From assembly GCF_007858285.1 (NCBI RefSeq), contig NZ_VFIL01000016.1, positions 30,328 through 94,327 on the forward strand: 64,000 nt of DNA, given 5' to 3'. Under the pieces are notes generated by a model that saw nothing but the letters and a program-made list of their open reading frames with translations, searched no databases and was not told the origin of the DNA. Positions 41,378 through 49,909 of this stretch are shown here, piece by piece. Positions within the stretch are counted from its first letter, which is position 1. Each line of letters opens with the position of its first letter. The DNA comes from Pseudomonas brenneri. Lineage in GTDB: Bacteria > Pseudomonadota > Gammaproteobacteria > Pseudomonadales > Pseudomonadaceae. Position numbers and translations under genes: made by a program.

Positions 41378-42967
41378 ATGAAAAAAGAGAGCTTCGTGGA
41401 TAACAACACCCCCGGCAAAGACTATGTGCTGGCGATCGACAATGGCACCCAGAGTGTCCGCGCGCTGTTGTTCGACCTGCAGGGCAACCTGCTGGGCAAA
41501 GGCAAGGTCGAGTTGCAGGCCTACTACTCCAGCCAGCCCGGCTGGGCCGAGCAGGACCCGGATTATTACTGGCGCAAACTGGGGGAAGCCTGCCAGCAGT
41601 TGTGGGCGCAGACCGGCATCGACCGCAGTCTGATCCGCGGCGTGTCCCTGACCACCCAGCGCGGCACGTTGATCAATGTCGATGCCCAGGGTCAGGCGTT
41701 GCGGCCGGCCATCCTTTGGCTCGACCAGCGCCAGTGCGAGCCGAAGGGCGGGATCAAGGGGCCCTGGGGCTGGCTGTTCAAGCTGATTGGCGCCCAGGCC
41801 ACGGTGGACTACTTTCGCGCCCAGGCCGAGGCCAACTGGATCGCCCAGCATCAGCCGGATATCTGGGCGGCCACTGACAAGTTCCTGCTGCTCTCGGGGT
41901 TTCTCAGCCATCGCCTGACCGGCCGTTTTGTCGACTCGGTGGGCTGTTGCGTGGGCTACTTGCCCTTCGACTTCAAACACCTGCGCTGGGCCGCGCCCCG
42001 GGACTGGAAATGGCAGGCCCTGGCGGTGCGGGCGGAGCAACTGCCGAGCCTGTACAAACCGGGGGAAGAGCTGGGCCGCATCACCGCCGAGGCCAGCCGC
42101 CATACCGGGATCCCGGAGGGGTTGCCACTGATTGCCGCCGGCTCCGACAAGGCTTGCGAGGTGCTTGGTTCCGGCGTGGTGGAGGCAACGACCGCGTGTC
42201 TGTCCTATGGCACCACGGCGACCATTACCACTACTCGCTCGCGCTATCTGGAGATTGTCCCGCTGATCCCGCCTTACCCGGCGGCGATCCCTGATCACTA
42301 CAACTGCGAAGTGATGATCTATCGCGGCTACTGGATGGTCAGTTGGTTCAAGAACGAGTTCGGCCTGCGGGAAATGCAGCAGGCCCGCGAGCAGGGCCTG
42401 GAACCGGAGCAGCTGTTTGATGCGCTGGTCAACGCGGTGCCGCCCGGGTCCATGGGCCTGACCCTGCAGCCCTACTGGTCGCCGGGTATCCGTGAACCCG
42501 GGGTGGAGGCCAAGGGGGCGATGATCGGCTTTGGCGATGTGCACACCCGGGCGCATATCTACCGGGCGATTCTTGAGGGCCTGGCCTATGCGCTGCGCCA
42601 GGGCAAGGAGCGTATCGAGCGCCGTTCGAAAACCCCGATCAAGCGCCTGCGCGTGGCCGGTGGCGGCTCCCAGAGCGACGCGGCGATGCAACTCACCGCG
42701 GATATCTTTGGCCTGCCCGCCGAGCGCCCCCATGTGTTCGAGGCGTCCGGGCTGGGGGCGGCGATTGCCTGTGCCGTGGGGCTTGGGCTGTACCCGGATT
42801 TTGATACGGCCATCGCCGCCATGACCCGCACCGCTGAAGTCTTCATGCCCCAGCCTGAGGCGCAACAGATGTACGACCGCTTGTACCGCGAGGTCTACCT
42901 GCACATGTATCGCCAGCTCAAGCCGCTGTACCAGAGCATCCGCGAGATCACCGGCTACCCGGCGTAG
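41378..42967 (+). CDS. FGGY-family carbohydrate/polyol kinase
   Basis: 529 residues with the two FGGY actin-like domains: LAIDNGTQSVRALLFDLQGN (N-terminal phosphate loop), GVSLTTQRGTLINVD, and the C-terminal ATP-site stretch RLRVAGGGSQSDAAMQLTADI. It belongs to the glycerol/erythritol/xylulose kinase superfamily, but the exact substrate is not readable. It follows the GlpD-like gene by 10 nt, so kinase then dehydrogenase act in sequence on one polyol. No sugar transporter is present in the locus. Confidence 0.85.
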   Translation: MKKESFVDNNTPGKDYVLAIDNGTQSVRALLFDLQGNLLGKGKVELQAYYSSQPGWAEQDPDYYWRKLGEACQQLWAQTGIDRSLIRGVSLTTQRGTLINVDAQGQALRPAILWLDQRQCEPKGGIKGPWGWLFKLIGAQATVDYFRAQAEANWIAQHQPDIWAATDKFLLLSGFLSHRLTGRFVDSVGCCVGYLPFDFKHLRWAAPRDWKWQALAVRAEQLPSLYKPGEELGRITAEASRHTGIPEGLPLIAAGSDKACEVLGSGVVEATTACLSYGTTATITTTRSRYLEIVPLIPPYPAAIPDHYNCEVMIYRGYWMVSWFKNEFGLREMQQAREQGLEPEQLFDALVNAVPPGSMGLTLQPYWSPGIREPGVEAKGAMIGFGDVHTRAHIYRAILEGLAYALRQGKERIERRSKTPIKRLRVAGGGSQSDAAMQLTADIFGLPAERPHVFEASGLGAAIACAVGLGLYPDFDTAIAAMTRTAEVFMPQPEAQQMYDRLYREVYLHMYRQLKPLYQSIREITGYPA

Positions 42968-42969
42968 AC

Positions 42970-43060
42970 CCCCTGTAGGAGCGAGCTTGCTCGCGAAGAA
43001 CTTGATGCAAGCACGCGTTATCGTTGACGTCCTTCGCGAGCAAGCTCGCTCCTACAGGGG
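42970..43060. repeat. REPIN within the lipid-utilisation gene set
   Basis: Perfect 29-nt arms (42970-42998 and 43032-43060) enclose a 33-nt loop. It shares its inner block with the REPIN at 28449-28548. It lies between the kinase and the phospholipase-like gene and may split the set into two transcripts or stabilise the upstream mRNA. Confidence 0.92.
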
Positions 43061-43172
43061 CATTAGACCCCGCTACGTGGCGCTATTGGAGAGTCTTTTT
43101 GGCAAGATCGGACAGTGTCGGGGTATACCCGGATTGTTAGGCTGAACGCATCTACAACAAGAGCGTAAAGCC

Positions 43173-44483
43173 ATGAAGTTGCCGTCGTTGCTGCTGTGCC
43201 TGGGGCTGTGGAGTCTGTCGCCCGGGGTCGGCGCATGGTCCAATCACAGCGTGGGCAGCTACCTGGCCCTGCAAGACTTGCCGGCGTTGCACGAGGCGCC
43301 AAAGGTGCAGGTCGAGTCCCTTGAGCAGTTTCTTTCCCAGCAATACCCTGGCCTTGTGGCCCTGTTGGACGAGCAGGAAAACTTCGCCCGCAGCCACTTT
43401 CCCGATTACCCGCCGCGCCCCGACAACCTGCGCCTGACGCCGCAGCCCGGGGCCGATCTGCGTCGCGACTTCCTCATGGCCCTGCGGGTCAATCCACAGA
43501 TCCATCTGGCCCAGGTGATCCAGTCCATGACCGGCGAAGACCTGGCGGGCCGCCGGCAACTCAAGGCCGCCGCCGTGATGGTCGAACAGACCCTCTCACC
43601 GTGGAATCGCCAGCGCTTTATCCAGTTGCAGCCAGGGCAGGAGGTCACGCCGCTGGCGGTGCTGGCGACGGCCGCCGACGAGCCGGACTACGGCCACGAT
43701 ATCAACTTGTTCAGCGACAACCCGGGTGACGTCGGCGCGTTGTATGGCTTCGGCGAGCAGTCGTTTGGCGACGCGCGTTTCCAGTACAGCTCCCAGGCGC
43801 CGTTCCATATGGGCTTCTTCCACGAGAGCGCGGTGGTGTATGCCGCAGCGCCGTTCCTGCTGCGCAACTGGCCGGATTGGCGGGCCTACCAGTACTTCGG
43901 CCTGGCGCGTTTTGCCTTCGCCAATGGCCATCCCTACTGGGGCTATCGCTTCCTGGGCTGGGGCATGCACTACCTGCAGGACCTGACCCAGCCCTATCAC
44001 GCCACCACGCTGCCGGGTGACGACCTGACCAGCATGCTGCTGATGGAAGGCAAGGCCCTGGCCGGCTATGACAGCGACAAACAGGCGGCAATCGAACGTG
44101 TCGCCACACGCCACAACGAAGTGGAGCGCTACCAATTCGCCTGGCTACGTCACCTGCTGCTGACGGGGGCGAGCAACCCGATGCTGGCGGCCTACGCCGA
44201 CACCACCCAGGACGCTGCTTACCCCGCCTATTCGGTGGACTACCTGCGCCAGGTGGTCAGCGCCGAGGCGGATGCCCAGGCGGTGGTGTTCGACGAGGCC
44301 ATCGGCCAGTGGTTGGCCACGCCCGGGGCGACCCAGAGCTTCAGTGCCGGCAACCAGTTGCCCGCCGAACGCTACGACCATGCCCGGCTCAACGAGCAGT
44401 TGGTGCAGTTGTTGCGCCACTTCGGCGCCCACAGTCGCAACTACGTCCGGGCCGGCCTCGACCGCCCGGCGCCGGCGCAGTGA
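43173..44483 (+). CDS. Secreted zinc-dependent phospholipase C/S1-P1 nuclease-like protein
   Basis: 436 residues. The signal peptide is cleaved after Ala21, which leaves Trp22 (WSNHSVGSY) as first mature residue. In this fold the N-terminal Trp itself binds zinc. The signature H-x3-D-x5-H is present as HYLQDLTQPYH, matching the Bacillus phospholipase C segment; further His/Asp candidates lie upstream. Predicted exported metallo-hydrolase of phospholipid headgroups or nucleic acid. Context with glycerol-phosphate enzymes favours lipid. Confidence 0.78.
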   Translation: MKLPSLLLCLGLWSLSPGVGAWSNHSVGSYLALQDLPALHEAPKVQVESLEQFLSQQYPGLVALLDEQENFARSHFPDYPPRPDNLRLTPQPGADLRRDFLMALRVNPQIHLAQVIQSMTGEDLAGRRQLKAAAVMVEQTLSPWNRQRFIQLQPGQEVTPLAVLATAADEPDYGHDINLFSDNPGDVGALYGFGEQSFGDARFQYSSQAPFHMGFFHESAVVYAAAPFLLRNWPDWRAYQYFGLARFAFANGHPYWGYRFLGWGMHYLQDLTQPYHATTLPGDDLTSMLLMEGKALAGYDSDKQAAIERVATRHNEVERYQFAWLRHLLLTGASNPMLAAYADTTQDAAYPAYSVDYLRQVVSAEADAQAVVFDEAIGQWLATPGATQSFSAGNQLPAERYDHARLNEQLVQLLRHFGAHSRNYVRAGLDRPAPAQ

Positions 44484-44540
44484 AACAACAGAACATCGCA
44501 GTGCAATAACAACAAGAAAGATTGCAGGGGAGAGACGGCA

Positions 44541-46526
44541 ATGAGCACAACAGTGCGCGCGCAAGGCTCGGGATCCGAGGGTAAATGGTCCATCAAATCC
44601 ACTGGGGCGGGTGTCGGCCTGATGGGCCTGCTGCAACTGTGCAGCGGTGGGAACGTGGAGGCCATGGAGTTCAGCCTGCTGGACAAGCAGGTCACCGGCT
44701 CGTTCGACAGTACCCTGTCTTATGGGCGCCTGTGGCGGGTCCAGGGGCGCGACAAGGGCAACGACGACGTCAACACCAACGATGGCAATCGCAACTTCGA
44801 TACCGGACTGGTTTCCGAGGTGTACAAGATCACTTCGGAGCTGGAAGCCAACTACCAGAACTACGGATTGTTCGTGCGTGGCACGGCGTTCTATGACACC
44901 CAGATCATGGACAAGCGCAACGACTACTACCGCAACAACAGCCCGTCGCAACCCAGCCAGAGCCATCCCCAGGATGACCACTTCACCGACCAGACCCGGG
45001 ATATTGCCGGCAGCCGCGTGGAGATACTCGACTCCTACGTCTATGGCAACTGGGACGTTGGCCAGATGCCCCTGACTGCCCGACTGGGGCGCCAGGTATT
45101 CAACTGGGGCGAGGGCATCTTCTATCGCGGCGGGGTCAACACCACCAACCCGGTGGACGCGGCCAAATACCGCCTGCCGGGCGCCGAGGTCAAGGAAGTG
45201 CTGATGCCGGTGGAAGCCATCAGCTTCAATATCGGCTTGAGCGACAACCTGTCGATGGAGAGTTTCTACCAGTGGAACTGGAAGGAGACACGCATCGATC
45301 CGGTCGGCACCTTCTACTCCCAGAGCGACCTGTTCGCCGATGGCGGCCGCACCGGCTACAACAACTTCACCGGCAGCGCCCTCGACACCCCGACGCCCAT
45401 CGGCGGCAACGTCATCGGCCTGTACGATGCGCTGGGCAACAACCCGATGCTCGGAGGCATGCTGCGCAGCACCGGGCTCTACGCCAACGGTATGACCCCG
45501 GCCTACGGCAACACCCTCAAGGTGGCGTCGATCGGCAAGGACTACAACGCGCGCAACGATGGTCAGTTCGGCTTCGCCTTCCGTTATATCGCCGAGGAGC
45601 TCAACAGCACCGAGTTCGGCCTGTACCTGGTCAACTACCATGCCAAGGAGCCGACCATCGCCGCTGACCTGGCGGGCTATAAAGGCATCGACATGGCGGC
45701 ACTGACCAGCATGCTGTCGTCGGTGGCCGGCAGCCAGGCGGCGGCCTTGGCCAATGGTTTGGCGACGGTGGATGTGATGGGCAACATCCAGGCCCACCGG
45801 CGTTATGCCGAAGACATCCGCATGTACGGCTTCAGTTTCAACACCACCCTGGGCAATGCCTCGGTGTTCGGCGAGCTGGCCTACCGGCCGAACCTGCCGA
45901 TCGGCATCGCCGCCACCAACGACCTGATCGGCGACCTGGCCAATGGTGCCGGCGCAGCGGCGGGCGGGCAGTTCATCAATGTCGGCGGGCAGATGGTCAA
46001 CCTCGACAGCCAGATCAACAACGCCGAGCGGGTCGAGGCTTTCAACACCTCGGTGGGCAGCATCTACAACTTCGGTCCGGGCCTGAGCTTCGACTCGTTG
46101 TTCGGGGTCTTCGAACTGGCTTCCGAGCACCTGCGCGGCAGCAGCCTGAAGTACCAGGCCTACGATGGCAGTACCCGCTACTACGCGGGTAGCGGCAACA
46201 CGTCCTACGTCTCTGGTGGTGATCGTGATGATCAGGTGAACCGTGATTCCTACAGCTATACGGTGATGTTCAACGGTACCTGGAACGACGTGTACGCCGG
46301 GATCAACCTGTCGCCTTACGTGGTCTACAAGGACGACTTCAAAGGCAACTCCTATCAGGCCGGCAACTATATCGAGGGGCGCAAGGCTTACACCCTGGGG
46401 CTCAAGGCCAACTACCAGAACAAGCTGGAAGCTGAGCTGCAATACACCGAGTTCTTTGGTGGCGGGCAGAACAACGTTATCCGCGACCGCGACAACATCG
46501 GTTTCAACCTCAAGTACTTCCTGTAA
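44541..46526 (+). CDS. DUF1302 outer membrane protein
   Basis: 661 residues. An atypical N-terminal export signal (KSTGAGVGLMGLLQLCSGGNVEA) precedes a long beta-strand-rich body with alternating polarity (LGRQVFNWGEGIFYRGGVNT, MYGFSFNTTLGNASVFGELAYRP) and a C-terminal aromatic end (GFNLKYFL). DUF1302 proteins are predicted outer membrane barrels that pair with DUF1329 proteins in loci for hydrophobic substrates. The ATG at 44541 follows ggggagag. Confidence 0.83.
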   Translation: MSTTVRAQGSGSEGKWSIKSTGAGVGLMGLLQLCSGGNVEAMEFSLLDKQVTGSFDSTLSYGRLWRVQGRDKGNDDVNTNDGNRNFDTGLVSEVYKITSELEANYQNYGLFVRGTAFYDTQIMDKRNDYYRNNSPSQPSQSHPQDDHFTDQTRDIAGSRVEILDSYVYGNWDVGQMPLTARLGRQVFNWGEGIFYRGGVNTTNPVDAAKYRLPGAEVKEVLMPVEAISFNIGLSDNLSMESFYQWNWKETRIDPVGTFYSQSDLFADGGRTGYNNFTGSALDTPTPIGGNVIGLYDALGNNPMLGGMLRSTGLYANGMTPAYGNTLKVASIGKDYNARNDGQFGFAFRYIAEELNSTEFGLYLVNYHAKEPTIAADLAGYKGIDMAALTSMLSSVAGSQAAALANGLATVDVMGNIQAHRRYAEDIRMYGFSFNTTLGNASVFGELAYRPNLPIGIAATNDLIGDLANGAGAAAGGQFINVGGQMVNLDSQINNAERVEAFNTSVGSIYNFGPGLSFDSLFGVFELASEHLRGSSLKYQAYDGSTRYYAGSGNTSYVSGGDRDDQVNRDSYSYTVMFNGTWNDVYAGINLSPYVVYKDDFKGNSYQAGNYIEGRKAYTLGLKANYQNKLEAELQYTEFFGGGQNNVIRDRDNIGFNLKYFL

Positions 46527-46560
46527 GCCGCTGTCCGCCCTGGTTCTTTGGAGATTTGCC

Positions 46561-47934
46561 ATGTTTCAGACACATCGAATACTCACCGCCAGCCTGGCGC
46601 TGGCCCTCGGCCTGGCTGCTGGCAATGCGCTTGCTGCGCTCTCGCCCCAAGATGCGCAACAGCTCAAGTCCCAGCTCACACCCTTCGGCGCCGAGCGCGC
46701 GGGCAATGCCGCCGGCACCATCCCGACCTGGGAGGGCGGCATCACCCAGGCGCCCAAGGGTTATGAAAAGGGCAAGCACCACATCGACCCTTTTGCCGGC
46801 GACAAACCGCTGTTCACCATCACCAAGGCCAACCTGGAACAGTACAAGACCAACCTGACGGCGGGCGAAATCGCCTTGTTCAACAGCTACCCCGACAGCT
46901 TCCAGATGCCCATCTACCCGAGCCGGCGCTCCGGCTCGGCGCCGCAGTGGGTGTATGACAACACCTTCAAGAACGCCACCAGCGCCAAGCTGCTGGACGG
47001 CGGCACCGGCTTCGCCGATGCTTTTGGCGGCGTGCCGTTCCCCATTCCGCAAAACGGCGTGGAAGCGCTGTGGAACCACATCACCCGCTATCGCGGCACC
47101 TATGTGGTCCGCCGCGCCTCGGAGGCGCCCGTGCAGCGTAATGGCAGCTTCGCCCTGGTCACGGCGCAGCAAGAAGGGCTGTTCAACTACTATCGCCAGG
47201 GCGGGCAATACGCCGACCTGAAAAACATCCTGTTCTACTACCTGACCTTCGTAAAAAGCCCGGCCCGCCTGGCCGGTGGCGCGACCCTGGTGCACGAGAC
47301 CCTCGACCAGATCAAAGACGCCCGCCAAGCCTGGATCTACGACGCCGGCCAACGCCGCGTACGCCGCGCGCCGAACCTGGCCTACGACACACCGATCTCA
47401 TCCTCCGATGGCCTGCGCACGGCGGACGACACCGACATGTTCAACGGCTCGCCGGATCGCTACGACTGGAAACTGCTGGGCAAGAAAGAAATCTACATCC
47501 CCTACAACAACTACAAAGTTGCCAGCGCCGACGTGAAATACGCCGACCTGCTCAAAGTCGGCCACCTCAACCCGCAATACACCCGCTACGAACTGCACCG
47601 CGTGTGGGTAGTCGAAGGCACCCTCAAACCAACGGCGCGGCACCTGTACTCCAAACGCGTGCTGTACCTCGATGAAGACAGCTGGGGCGCAGCGGTGGTC
47701 GATCAGTACGACGGCCGTGGCGAACTGTGGCGGGTGTCGATGGCCTACTTGAAAAACTTCTACGATTTGCCAACTACCTGGAGTGCATTGGACGTGTTCC
47801 ATGACCTGCAGGCACGGCGGTATTACGTACAGAACCTGGATAATGAAGAGCCACAGACGGTGGATTTTGGTCAGGCGATTCCGGAGGATTCTTACTTTAT
47901 GCCGGCGGGGTTGCGGTTGCGCGGGACTCGGTAG
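46561..47934 (+). CDS. DUF1329 periplasmic/outer-membrane-associated protein
   Basis: 457 residues with a cleavable signal peptide (MFQTHRILTASLALALGLAAGNALA). The DUF1329 body follows: PTWEGGITQAPKGYEKG near the start; IYDAGQRRVRRAPNLAYDTP and WKLLGKKEIYIPYNNYK in the middle. These proteins accompany DUF1302 barrels and are thought to handle lipophilic molecules; the mechanism is unknown. Last gene of the set; a terminator follows 26 nt after the stop. Confidence 0.84.
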   Translation: MFQTHRILTASLALALGLAAGNALAALSPQDAQQLKSQLTPFGAERAGNAAGTIPTWEGGITQAPKGYEKGKHHIDPFAGDKPLFTITKANLEQYKTNLTAGEIALFNSYPDSFQMPIYPSRRSGSAPQWVYDNTFKNATSAKLLDGGTGFADAFGGVPFPIPQNGVEALWNHITRYRGTYVVRRASEAPVQRNGSFALVTAQQEGLFNYYRQGGQYADLKNILFYYLTFVKSPARLAGGATLVHETLDQIKDARQAWIYDAGQRRVRRAPNLAYDTPISSSDGLRTADDTDMFNGSPDRYDWKLLGKKEIYIPYNNYKVASADVKYADLLKVGHLNPQYTRYELHRVWVVEGTLKPTARHLYSKRVLYLDEDSWGAAVVDQYDGRGELWRVSMAYLKNFYDLPTTWSALDVFHDLQARRYYVQNLDNEEPQTVDFGQAIPEDSYFMPAGLRLRGTR

Positions 47935-47960
47935 GGCTGTTGTTGTTACTTAGGTCGCGA

Positions 47961-47996
47961 GAGCTGTGCTTGAGGGTGCGGCTCTTGGTTTTTCGT
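47961..47996 (+). terminator. Terminator after the DUF1329 gene
   Basis: A 10-bp stem including G-T pairs (47961-47970 with 47977-47986), loop ttgagg, is followed by tggttttt. It closes the gene set begun at 38178. Confidence 0.7.
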
Positions 47997-48271
47997 TGGG
48001 AATAACTAAAGCCCTGGAATAGTTTGGTTAGCAGGGGGCTTTTAGATGGGATTAGGTTTTGGGGGCATTAAAAAGCCGGCTTGTGGCCGGCTTCTCGGGG
48101 ACTGGTTAAGTCTATTTTTGGTAAACCTCACCAGCCTTCAATCGTTCACTCAAGCTCTCGCCCAAGTGATAAAGGGGGCATCAGCGGGAACTCCTCCGCA
48201 TCGCCGGGCAGGGTGTGTCGGCGCTACGCCAACCCCTGCCAAATGTGCCGCGCATAATACTTACACTCCTC
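47997..48271. other. Gap between DUF1329 and the S24 regulator
   Basis: No convincing gene. A hairpin at 48073-48093 with a T-run on the minus strand is annotated separately. A short plus-strand frame beginning near 48046 lacks a family match and runs through that hairpin. Base composition is mixed, with no repeats seen beyond the hairpin. Confidence 0.5.
48068..48093 (-). terminator. Terminator of the S24 regulator gene
   Basis: Stem 48073-48080 with 48086-48093 and loop ttgtg, followed on the minus strand by five T. It lies about 180 nt beyond the stop of the S24 regulator gene, leaving a long 3-prime untranslated stretch. Confidence 0.6.
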
Positions 48272-49045
48272 TCAATTTTCCAGCGTCTGGTCTGATTTAG
48301 AGCTGTCGTGGCCGATCAGGTGCTCGTCCAGCGGGACGGGAGGGCGGCGGTTGTTCAGGGTGGACCACCAGAAGACCCAGCCCAGGATGTGTACGTTTTG
48401 CTCGAAGCGCTGATCGTAAGTCAGGAGTTCGTCGGGGTGTTCGTTGCTGTTGTGGCTGCGGATGCGCAGGCCGCCGCCGGGGCGGTTGTAGAGGTATTTG
48501 ATGCGCAGCATGCCGTCGTGTTCGAGGGCGTAGATTTCGCCGTCGATGATTTGCGTGCGGCCACGGTCGATGGCCAGGATGGCGCGGTCCTGGATGATGT
48601 CGGTCATGCTGTTGCCGACCATGTAGGCCCCCAGGGCACGTTCGGCGGTGACGTTGAGTTGTTCCAGGGTGTGCAGGGAGAGGCGTAGGCTTTCTTCGGT
48701 GTTGAAGGAGGCGTGGAGGGGGATTTCCACGTCGATTTTTTCCGGGCCGCTGCTGGGGCCGCAGAGGTAGTGGCCGCAGTCTTCGCGTGCGTCAGCGTTG
48801 TTTGCTGTGTTGGGGCCTTCCAGTTGGTAGTTGGTCGGCGGGTGTTTGGGGCCTTCGCCGGTACGCAGCCAGCGGCTGGTGACACACAGCAGTTCTGCTA
48901 TTTCGTCGAGCCGGGCCATGGGCACGCCACGCTTGAACCAGTTGTTTACGTGCTGGGGCGTGACGTCGCGATTCTTGGCGAAGTCGGATGCGGAAAGATG
49001 AACTTCCCGAAGTAATATTCTTAAGCGATCACCTGATGTATTCAT
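48272..49045 (-). CDS. XRE/S24 (LexA/CI-like) transcriptional repressor
   Basis: 257 residues: an N-terminal helix-turn-helix (about 5-62, SASDFAKNRDVTPQHVNNWFKRG) and a C-terminal S24 peptidase-like domain with the Ser-Lys dyad Ser146 (GNSM) and Lys183 (LRIKYLYN). This is the layout of phage CI and pyocin PrtR repressors that self-cleave on RecA activation. A Cys-Gly pair at 95-96 could be a cleavage site, though it lies farther from Ser146 than usual. No phage genes are nearby. Confidence 0.85.
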   Translation of the reverse strand: MNTSGDRLRILLREVHLSASDFAKNRDVTPQHVNNWFKRGVPMARLDEIAELLCVTSRWLRTGEGPKHPPTNYQLEGPNTANNADAREDCGHYLCGPSSGPEKIDVEIPLHASFNTEESLRLSLHTLEQLNVTAERALGAYMVGNSMTDIIQDRAILAIDRGRTQIIDGEIYALEHDGMLRIKYLYNRPGGGLRIRSHNSNEHPDELLTYDQRFEQNVHILGWVFWWSTLNNRRPPVPLDEHLIGHDSSKSDQTLEN

Positions 49046-49213
49046 AAACGCAGAGTTTACTGGCCGGAAAACTAGATCAAATAAACTATGTGTTGAGTTG
49101 GTGTATGTAGGTATTTCCTTATTGAAAGTTAAATCCTGTCGATAATGTATTCAGTTAAACGTTAGTTGATGATTTGTTTATTCTGTTGAACTTGTTGTTT
49201 ATTTTTTCCCACA
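49046..49213. promoter_or_regulatory. AT-rich upstream region of the S24 repressor
   Basis: This stretch is far richer in A+T than its surroundings and contains several tttatt/aataaa-type words. It should hold the promoter and perhaps operators of the S24 gene. No clear palindromic operator was identified by eye. Confidence 0.35.
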
Positions 49214-49243
49214 AAAAAAGCCCCGGATGATCGGGGCTTTTTT
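49214..49243. terminator. Terminator downstream of ppa
   Basis: A 12-bp stem (49214-49225 with 49232-49243) has A/T tails on both sides. It lies just beyond the ppa stop on the minus strand and can work in both directions. Confidence 0.9.
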
Positions 49244-49270
49244 GATTGCCGTGGCAATGAGTAGCGGGTA

Positions 49271-49798
49271 TCAGCCTTTATAGGCGGCTACCGACTTCAT
49301 GATCTCGGCACGGGCGGCGTCTGCGTTGCCCCAACCGTCGATCTTCACCCATTTGCCTTTTTCGAGGTCTTTGTAGTTCTCGAAGAAGTGCTTGATCTGC
49401 TCCAGCAACAGTGGCGGCAGGTCGGTGTATTCCTTCACGTCGACGTACAGCTGGGACAGCTTGTCGTGTGGTACGGCGATAACTTTGGCATCGCCGCCGC
49501 CGTCGTCGGTCATGTTCAGGATGCCAACCGGGCGGGCACGGATGACCGAGCCTGGGGTGACCGGGTAAGGCGTCACGACCAGCACGTCGAGGGGGTCACC
49601 GTCGTCTGCCAGGGTGTTAGGGATGAAACCGTAGTTGGCCGGGTAGAACATCGGGGTGGCCATGAAACGGTCAACGAACAGGCAGTCGCTGTCTTTGTCG
49701 ATTTCGTATTTGATCGGCGCATGGTTGGCCGGAATCTCGATGGCGACGTAGATGTCGTTCGGCAGGTCTTTGCCAGCCGGAATCTTGCTGTAGCTCAT
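49271..49798 (-). CDS. ppa: Inorganic pyrophosphatase (family I)
   Basis: Hydrolyses pyrophosphate to drive biosynthesis. 175 residues with the metal-binding signature DDGDPLDVLV and the flanking FMATPMFYPANYGFIPNTL. Starts MSYSKIPAGKDLPNDIYV. Single gene with its own terminator. Confidence 0.97.
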   Translation of the reverse strand: MSYSKIPAGKDLPNDIYVAIEIPANHAPIKYEIDKDSDCLFVDRFMATPMFYPANYGFIPNTLADDGDPLDVLVVTPYPVTPGSVIRARPVGILNMTDDGGGDAKVIAVPHDKLSQLYVDVKEYTDLPPLLLEQIKHFFENYKDLEKGKWVKIDGWGNADAARAEIMKSVAAYKG

Positions 49799-49909
49799 TG
49801 GGCGTTGCCCCCGTTATTGGCCAGGTAAACTGGCCGGATTGGCCTAAAAGTGGCGGCGATTATAGGCATATTCCTGCGCCGATGCCACGCGCCAGACGTC
49901 GTACGGTAC

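Noticed and set aside
40688..42904. A 738-codon minus-strand frame opposite the FGGY kinase
   Set aside because: Overlaps a conserved kinase in full; no independent support.
43099..43129. Sigma-70 promoter (ttggca ... tatacc) ahead of the phospholipase-like gene
   Set aside because: Spacing between the hexamers is 19 bases, and the match is only moderate. A promoter here is plausible after the REPIN but not supported enough to list.
44145..46562. An 800-codon open frame on the minus strand opposite the DUF1302 gene
   Set aside because: Antisense shadow with composition typical of GC-rich complements.
48046..48300. Plus-strand frame of 84 codons after the DUF1329 gene
   Set aside because: No ribosome site, no family resemblance, and it reads through a terminator hairpin into the end of the convergent S24 gene.
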